NCBI GenBank assembly: GCA_008694505.1
Contig: VZDJ01007753.1
Span: 13,270,853-13,334,852 of the forward strand
Source: Cyanoderma ruficeps
Taxonomy: Eukaryota; Chordata; Aves; Passeriformes; Timaliidae
Direction: 5' to 3'
DNA length: 64,000 bases
Positions 56,441 to 64,000 of this stretch are shown here, piece after piece. A program made the translations under genes and the position numbers. Positions within the stretch are counted from its first letter, which is position 1. The number at the start of each line of letters is the position of its first letter. The notes beneath the pieces are model-generated. The model made no database searches. It was not told where the DNA came from and saw only the letters and a program-made list of their open reading frames with translations.

Positions 56441-59400
56441 AAATTATTTTGGCTACACCTCTCTTCAAGAGCACTTAATGCACAGCAGAGACACTCTTTT
56501 CTTCCTTTCCAATACCTTCTTGACTTACACAGGGCTAGGAGTGCACTCCCTGCTTTGCCAAAGACCCCTGCACTGTGATGAGGCTTGCACTGTGGAAGCT
56601 GCCTGCTGGCTGCCACAAATTTTGTCCTGAGTTGCTGCAAGTGCACTTATGCCCAGTTGTTCAGTGCCATTCAGCAGGGAGGATGTATCAAACATCTTTG
56701 TCTCACCTGTTTTTCTGCCTTTGAAAGCCTCTGAGGCTGCTGGGAAGACCTGGCATCCTGATCCTAGTGCTCTGCATATTCCAACATTGGGACTGATAAG
56801 CCCAAGAGCTTGAGGGAACAAAAAACTGGAAAAGCTCCCATTGTTGGAGAAACAAAGGCAAACAAGCAGTTGCTTAAAAATTACTTACTTAGTACATCTG
56901 CTTGAAACTGCTGCTGAAATGCATTTTGAGTTTGTAGTGACATTCTTATTATGGCCTAGCAAGTGTGAGTGACCTGGCTAAGTCAGTCACAAAATTCAGT
57001 GAAGCCTCCACCAACCACTTGGGGTGAACTGCTTCAGAGCTGTTTGGAAAAAGGATGTTACACATAAGAAAATCTGAAATCATGGATGAACATTGGGATT
57101 AAATGGGCATTCTTGTGTTAACAGCAGCTAGTATGCCAAAATGTAGACTGAAACAGAGGAGGGGATGGACATATTCAAACTCTCTTAATTTATGGAGATT
57201 AAAGTATCACAAGCATCTCATTGCCTGGCTGACAACAGAAATAAACCTTTTACAGCATATTGGATGCCTTGAAATGTAGTCTGCCATGGACAGAGATGGG
57301 AGACTCTTTTAGTGCTTTTGTGAGACCACAGAAACTTATAGTTGAAAAGTTTTGCTCAAAATATCCCTAGCACTGTACTTCTTGAATGGGGAAGAAGGGT
57401 GCGAACCAAAAGAATAAGGCTAAAGCATGTTGCTCAGAGTCTATTATGTCATTTCTCAATAAAGAGAAGGTATTTCCAAAAGGCAATTAAATATCTAAGC
57501 AACAGACATTAATTAACAGACATGCCATGTAATTAGAGGTGGTGGTGTATAAGCACTTGGATTTACTTAAAGATCCAGTCTCTGCTTTCAGTTCTGTGTC
57601 CCAGGTAAAAGTATCATTAGTGTTGTGCAGTAATTGCAGGTGTTCCACTTGCTGACCCACAATGGAATGATTTGCTGCTCCTTTGTCCCAGCACATGTGA
57701 ATGTGAAGAGAGCCAAGCCTGCCAGGCTTCTGAGAGAACTGAGACTAAAACAGCACTAAAATGAGCTGAGAGGTCCTATAAACAATACGGAAGTTTCCCT
57801 GATTAACCTGCATAGTTCAAACATTAATGCTGGACTTTCATGTAAGGTCAAAAAATGGCAGAAGGGAGCTACAGAGAATAATACGAAAAATTGACTTTAA
57901 CTCCTCTTCTGATTTCTAGTCAGGCTGTAATTAGGGGTGGAGCTAGGTCTGGCCAGAATGTGCTAAAGGATAGAAATGTCCAGTGGACAGGATTTCTGAT
58001 TACAGTACAAATAACCTGAAATTCCACAGGACAAAGTCTGAGCAGACTTGTTTGTTCTAGGAAAACATGACCACCTGATTATAGTGGGCTGCTTGAAGGT
58101 TTCCAGAAATACTGACATATTGCATCTCATGTGAACAAGTTCCCTAAGGAATGTTTGCACATCAGAAATTCCTGCCAAGAGCTGAAGTAATGGACAGCAG
58201 ACACACTGAGAATGAAAAACTGCTTGGCTGGACTATACCTCACAAACAGGCATGTCACTTAGTCCTGGCTCCCCAAAACCATCTGGATTAGTAAAAGAGA
58301 GCCTGTGGTAAAGAGTAAAGATCCAGCCAGAGGGAAGAAGGAAGAAAAAACCCCAAACCAACCCCCATCTAATGCTCTTATATTAAAGTAATAGCTCTGC
58401 CTGGATGCTTGGTTTTCCACAGGAGCAAATGTGGTTTTGTTAACCACAAAGGTTCTAGTTGAAACTTGCCATCCATGCCATACCAAAAGCTTTGTGTGTG
58501 AACAGAGACATGTACACATAAACTAATTGCTGTGCCTGAATTCCAGAAGGCCAGTGAAGCCTGTTCTTCCCCCATGCTTTTTGTAAAAAAATACAAATGC
58601 ATCTCTGTGCCTGATGGGCAACACAGTGAATAATTATCTAGTCATATTTTATTTTTTAATAAAGCCATTCCTTGTGGAAAGCCCATACGCCTGTGGTATT
58701 AGCAGATAATTCATTTGGTTCTGGCATCTTCCTGGAAGCGAATTTTGGAAGTATCATGCAAAGCTTGGATTTCCTGTTGAGGATGAATTTTTGAGGAAGA
58801 GGAAGTTAAAGCTTCTCTATGATGGATGACACCCATTTCCCCAAAGTAGCAGCTGAGCTTGCCTAACCCAGTAATAGTTTTGCCCTGTAGGCAAAATCCG
58901 GGTCACAGAGCGCAGGGGCCAGCTGTGCTGTGGGATGGCAGCTGAGTTGTGGTTAGCCTCCAGCTCTGGTGGCACTCCCACAGCCCTGCCTGGAGCTTGG
59001 GGCCATTGCTGCTTCAGTTTACTTTCCATCGCACTTCCCATCCCCTGTGTCCTTGTGGCTGTTTTGCTTGGCACTAAGCACCGAAGCAGGTGCAAGTATG
59101 TGGCAATCCTGCACAGAGATCCATCAGTGCTGTTAAAAATTGTCCTGCACTGCCTCTGCTCCTGCCCTGTTTGCAGGTCCAGCCCAAGGCCACAGCTGTG
59201 AGGCTGTGGAGCTCAGCTCTGTTGTCTCCCGCAGGCTCCCCTGACTGCAGAGCCGGCTCTGCGTGAACTGGAGCTGCCTTGGTTGCATTTGCGGAGCTGC
59301 TGGCATGCTTAGTGACAGCAGGCTGCAAAAACCCCTTCTGCTTGTGCAAAAAGCTGGTGCTGCAGCCAAAATGGGCTTGAACACTCCACATAGACCTGCA

Positions 59401-61960
59401 GGTGGTCATTTCTAGGGTAAGTGCACTGAGACCAGCTGCTGACAGATCATGGGGCTGAACGTGAGACAAAGCCAGTGCCACAAACCCCATCTCGACCCAT
59501 GGAGATGTGGCTGGAAAACACCCACTGCAGGCTGGCAGCAAGAGCTGTGCAAAATAAACAAGAATAGTAAGGTGGCATGATACAAGGCAAAGTGTCTTCA
59601 GAGGGACCTTGCACCAAACCAACCCAAAATCAAAAAAGGAGAAACAGAAAAAACTTCCAACCACGTGTTGAACCACTGCCCAGGTCCAGGCTACAAGGAA
59701 CTGAAAAACTCTGGGCTGCAAGAGAGTGAGACTTTACCAAGCTACCTAGATTCTCAGTAGATCAACGAGGATTAATATGAGATGATGAACAAATCCTTGC
59801 TGAAAGGGAGGGGAAGGGGGCAGTGGAGTAGGTTCTGTAACTAGGAGAAACTGGCTAGTTATCTTAAGAACGTCTTGACTAAGCAAATGGCTCCAGTGAA
59901 CTTTTCCAAACTAAATTTCAGGCCAAATCACCTCAGCTGCTTTAAGCACATCCATTTTCTGGCCATGTCCTCCTGTTTTTCATCATTCAGTAACCCTGCT
60001 TGCAGAGGTTTCTGGTTTGTCAGTCTCTCAGCTTAAGGCAGTTACAGCTGCAGCTTGAGACACCTCAACAGGCAGTATAGTGCTCAGCACTTCTTCCCCC
60101 TTAGTGTGGGGGTCCATAAGCTCTCCTCTTCAGTTTTAGCACTTTCACTGGGTCCTTCTAGTTACACATCCTGTGGTCCCTTCCTCCCTGCATTTCCTCT
60201 CTGTCCAAGCAGCCGGAAATCTTCTTCCAGGTCCTCTACTCTCCCCCTTTGACTTCACTACCTCCTTCCTGAGTCTATTGTTCCTACTTCCAGCAGGAGG
60301 CTGACACTGAAACAATCACTGCCCCCAGCTGTGACCACAGTAGCCCTTTCTCTCAAATTCTCTTCAGGGCTTCCCCACAGGTGCCACACAGTTCCTAAGG
60401 AATGCTGTATCCATAATTCTATGGATGTCTGTTTCACCAACGGCTCTGTGTCCCCTCTACACATTGCAGCCACTTATGGAGCTGAAGCACTGCTACCTAC
60501 TCTCCCTGCACCCAAATCCTTTATAGTGACCTGTTTGACAGTGATGATTCCACTATGAAAATCCTCTGTTTTCAACAGAGCTTTCTCATTTTTGCCTTGT
60601 TTATTACCTTGTCTTCTGGTCAGCTCTGCCTGCCTTTCTTTCATGGGTCACTGTCTTCTGCTTAAGGCACACTCCCGATGCTTGTAGGGGCTGCGGGCAA
60701 CTACTCCCTGTACTACAGGGATTCAGTTTATTTAGGAAACTTCTGAGTGGGGTGATCTGCAAGGAAGAGAGATTACACACCTACTGGAAAATTTGGAAGA
60801 GTCATGTCTGATGGGTGGACAGCCCTGCTGGTTCTAACCTCAGGCAAGCTAGTGCCTGTGCTGTCAACTGCCCTTGAAAGAAGAGAGCTCAGGGTCTGCT
60901 CATTTCCCAGTTTTTCACCTTTCCATATGGTGTGATGTGTATGTCTTCCATCACTTGAGTGATGGTGCCCTGCTGAACAGCCTGCTTCTAGCAGGGACAC
61001 CTGTAACATCTCCAAACAGACCACCACAGCAAGATCTAAAACAAGTCCTCAGATCCAGGAAACCCCAGGCCACATCGGCCGGCATACCCCTGCTTTCAGG
61101 TATGGCTAGAGCTTCCCAACTCCAAAGCACCTGCCAGGCCAGAGGTGATATTACCAGACATTTGCAAATCAACATTTCATTGTAATATTGGAAATGGAGT
61201 AACAAAAGAAAAGCCTGAAGATACACATGTATATACACACAGACACTCACTCAACAACTACGCAGGAGCAGCACGCTCCTGCCCTGGCCCGACCCTCCCG
61301 TCACCCTTTCCATCAAACCGCAGCAGTTTTGCCTGGCAGCCCAGCAATACTGTCTGGCACAGCTGAAAAGGACAATCCTCTCTTCTCCCTTCCAAGACTT
61401 CCTAGCCCTTGCCTTACTTATTCAGCACTGGCATGAGCAGGAGATCAGCTCAGCAATGCAATGACAATCGCTGTTTGAGCAGAGCCCACAGCTGCCACTT
61501 CTCAGAGTGGGGCAAGGGACAGTGCGTGCAGCAGGACCAGCCTTTTGGCTGCAACACAACCCCAAATCAGAGCAAGCCATCCATGACTACACTCTTCGAT
61601 ATCTCTCAAGTTACCCATCTGCTGTATTCCTGAAATTATGTGTTCCTCCAGCCTTTGCTGGCTTTTCTTCAAACCACAACATTCGCAAGACTGCAGTAAA
61701 ATTATGCAAGTTGTAAACTTTATTCACTCTACACATACTGTATTAGCTCCTCATCTTAGATCTTGCTGGAAGCATTGCATGGAGCCAGTGAGTGACATGA
61801 CTGCCTGCCTTGAGCCTATACTTTTTCCTAGGGAGGCAGCTACTAATTACACTCAGTCCAGAACACTGGCAGCCTGGTCAGCCACAACCCTCAGCCAGCT
61901 GCTTCCCTTGCATCAATCCAAGTGAATATATGGCAGGGCAGTTTGCTGACTTGACAGAAA

Positions 61961-61978
61961 CCTAACCTAACCTAACCC
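61961..61978. repeat. Short CCTAA tandem repeat
   Basis: Three and a half copies of the pentamer CCTAA. It is shorter than, and different in period from, the vertebrate telomere hexamer. Confidence 0.85.
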
Positions 61979-63479
61979 AAGGAAAAGTTTTCCATATGAT
62001 CCCTGAAACCACAGATAATTAGGAGCATCTTCTTACACACTGCCCCTTTCAACTGGGAAGGAGCATATCTGCTGATAATCTGTCTCTTGTTGTAGTGAGG
62101 AGAGTGCTTTCTACTCAATTTTCCTCCACTCATGGCTGTGTTTGTTCCTTCCACTACTGAAAATAGCCAAGCTGCCCTGAAATACTGAGCAGAGCTTTTT
62201 CCCAGAGATACTGGCTATCCCCAAGGGAAATCATGTGGATTAGTTAGTCTGTGAACTGCTTAGAAGAGAGGAGGAAAAACAAATTTAAAAAAAAAATTAT
62301 GTTAGGAATTGTGTCTTTGCCCAAGGCATCATTGTAGAGTTCTGGCACTTCACCGCTCAGCATTGTGATCCATAGGAAACTACATCTCTGTTACTTCTGA
62401 GGTAGTCTACTGAATCTGCCAGCCCCTTTGCCAAAACTTCTCATTCAGCTAAAGTGTGAGAGGCCAATGGGTCTGAATAGGAGAGGAGGACTAAGCCACC
62501 TCATCTCTCTCCTGCACAGCCCCATCACCCACGTTCTTTGCTGGGCAGTGTGAAAACAGCAAGGTCCCTTTCTCCCTCTACCACCCTCCTTTTGGACAGA
62601 CTCACATAGAAGCACTTTCTCTCACCTTTGGCTCAGGCCTGAAAGCGCAGGGCATGTTTTATCCCTGTCACAACACTTCCCTCCTGAATCTCTCCTGCTC
62701 CTTCACGGTAACCTCATGCCCTCAGATAACCAGACTTCTGTATTGAAAATGTGTGGTGGTGTGGCACACTCCAAGATTATCATCCTTTGCTTTTCTTTGG
62801 TCTCTTGGATAATGCTGGGAACTATCTTTTATTGACAGTGGTGGATAACAGAAAGGTGATCTCTGATTAGAAGGCTACATCAGGCTCAAGGTCTGGTGTC
62901 ACAGCAATCAGCAGGAAAGAGGTAAATGTCAGATGGTATGTAGATGGATAGAGAAGCTGAGACCAAAGAGCAGGCTGCCAGATTGGAGCTCAGAAATTCC
63001 CCACAAAAGCACATGAGATGCAAAAGAAACAGATACAGGAAATAGCAAGAACAGTGCAGTGACAGCACTCATTCACAGGGAACAGTCAGCAGCAGGAGGC
63101 CTTTCCTGTACTGACAAAGGCAACAAAAAGAAGCTGATTATTTCTCAGACCAGCAGCATGCTCTCCCTGCTGCTTTTATGCAAAAGTGATGGACAGGATC
63201 AGCAGCCTTGCCAGGATCTGGAGCAACCAGCATGGGTTTGAAGGCCTGCAAGAGACCCTGCTGAGGTAGAGAAGCTGAAGTAACCCTGCTGCAGCAAGCA
63301 TTCCCAGGACACAATGCAGTGAACGGAAACCGTGCTTCCTCCATGGAGGAGAGGAGCTTGCACTGTATCTCCCCATGTCTCCTAGCACAGACAGGCAGAG
63401 ACAAAGTGTGACACTGACCTACTGGCCTCTGAGGCTGCCTTGGCTCCTCCTGAGCATGTGCCATTTCTGTTATGATTTA

Positions 63480-63690
63480 ACATTGCATCCAAGCATCACA
63501 CAGCTCACTCCACCCACCCCACACCACCCACTGGCATGGGGAAGAGAATTGGAAAAGTGAAATTGGTGGGTGGAGATAAGAACAATTTAATAACTGAAAT
63601 AAAGTAAAATATAATAATAATAGGAAAAAAGGAATTAAACCCAAGATAAACAAGTGATTCACAATACAATTGCTCACCACCTGCTGACTG
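63480..63690 (-). mobile_element. LTR-like fragment of an avian endogenous retrovirus, reverse orientation
   Basis: Read on the minus strand, a segment with ATTAAATTGTTCTTATCTCC, preceded by an ATT-rich tract and CAATTGTATTGTGAATCACT, resembles the R/U5 part of LTRs that are common in songbird genomes, from memory of such sequences. No TATA-bearing U3, no LTR ends and no viral coding sequence can be seen, so it is a fragment and the family is not named. Confidence 0.45.
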
Positions 63691-64000
63691 ATGCCCACCC
63701 CACTCCCAAACACAAGAAAGAAACAAGCAGAGGAGGGGAGCAGCACCACACAGCTGATGATGACAGGGCAGGAGCAAGCAACTCAGGTTGAGCCAGCTCC
63801 AGCCAACATGAACACAAACTCCCAATTCACCCTCATCACATGAACTCCCTCCTCTACACAAGATCCAGCTTACACAACCCAGCACCAGAGACTCCCTCTC
63901 CTGCCCTTCTGTAGCTTCAGCTGTCAGGCCCCTGAATGCACAAACAGCCCTTCACTGTCCAGAACAGCCTCACCTGCGGTTTTACCCAAAGCCCCTGCCC
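63691..64000. other. Window end, no gene recognised
   Basis: C/A-rich on the plus strand with no splice sites or domains I can support. It may continue the LTR-like element to its left. Confidence 0.4.

Larger units (their letters stand above)
55760..63480. other. Region downstream of PACSIN3 without a confident gene
   Basis: I find no exon that I can assign to ARFGAP2 or another neighbour. Open frames are short apart from a 215-codon minus-strand frame at 59,074-59,721 that resembles no known protein. Small repeats and an ankyrin-like peptide fragment are described separately. Confidence 0.5.

Noticed and set aside
61961..61978. Interstitial telomere repeat
   Set aside because: The unit is CCTAA (5 bases), not CCCTAA, and only 18 bases long.
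55760..64000. ARFGAP2, expected next by synteny
   Set aside because: I could not find its ArfGAP zinc-finger domain or any other recognisable exon, so it probably lies beyond the window.

Overview
The window looks like nuclear DNA from a bird. It has CR1 LINE 3' ends of the avian type, LTR-like pieces resembling avian endogenous retroviruses, short introns, CpG-island promoters, and three protein genes whose splice sites can be read directly. Their order and orientation are ACP2 (+), DDB2 (-), PACSIN3 (+). With the human neighbours as I recall them (NR1H3-ACP2-DDB2-PACSIN3-ARFGAP2 on 11p11.2), this is the same block in reverse. The species cannot be fixed from the sequence alone.

Layout: 1-4,580 is AT-rich and has no exon I recognise. 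4,590-5,450 is a CpG island with minus-strand splice donors, best explained by synteny as the promoter of NR1H3 (LXR-alpha) reading leftwards out of the window. ACP2 starts in a second CpG island and has 11 coding exons (6,563-14,482; 420 aa). DDB2 is tail-to-tail with it: stop at 17,697, poly(A) signal near 16,587, 10 constitutive coding exons up to the ATG at 29,275, and a non-coding first exon in a CpG island at about 30,182-30,260. PACSIN3 starts in a large CpG island near 34,200. After a first intron of about 13.7 kb it has 9 coding exons from 48,013 to 55,558 (435 aa). From 55,760 to the end I see no confident gene, only scattered repeats and an LTR-like piece at 63,480-63,690.

The genes do not form a pathway. 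ACP2 is a lysosomal membrane-anchored acid phosphatase, DDB2 is the UV-damage sensor of nucleotide-excision repair, and PACSIN3 is an F-BAR/SH3 membrane-bending endocytic adaptor.

The most interesting observation is in DDB2. The exon encoding the second WD repeat is present twice, at 24,369-24,514 and 22,542-22,708. The copies are clearly related at protein level, both are open, both have good splice sites, and both have the same phases (start phase 0, 3n+2 length). Using either keeps the frame; using both brings an early stop. This is the signature of mutually exclusive exons that would swap one blade of the damage-recognition propeller.
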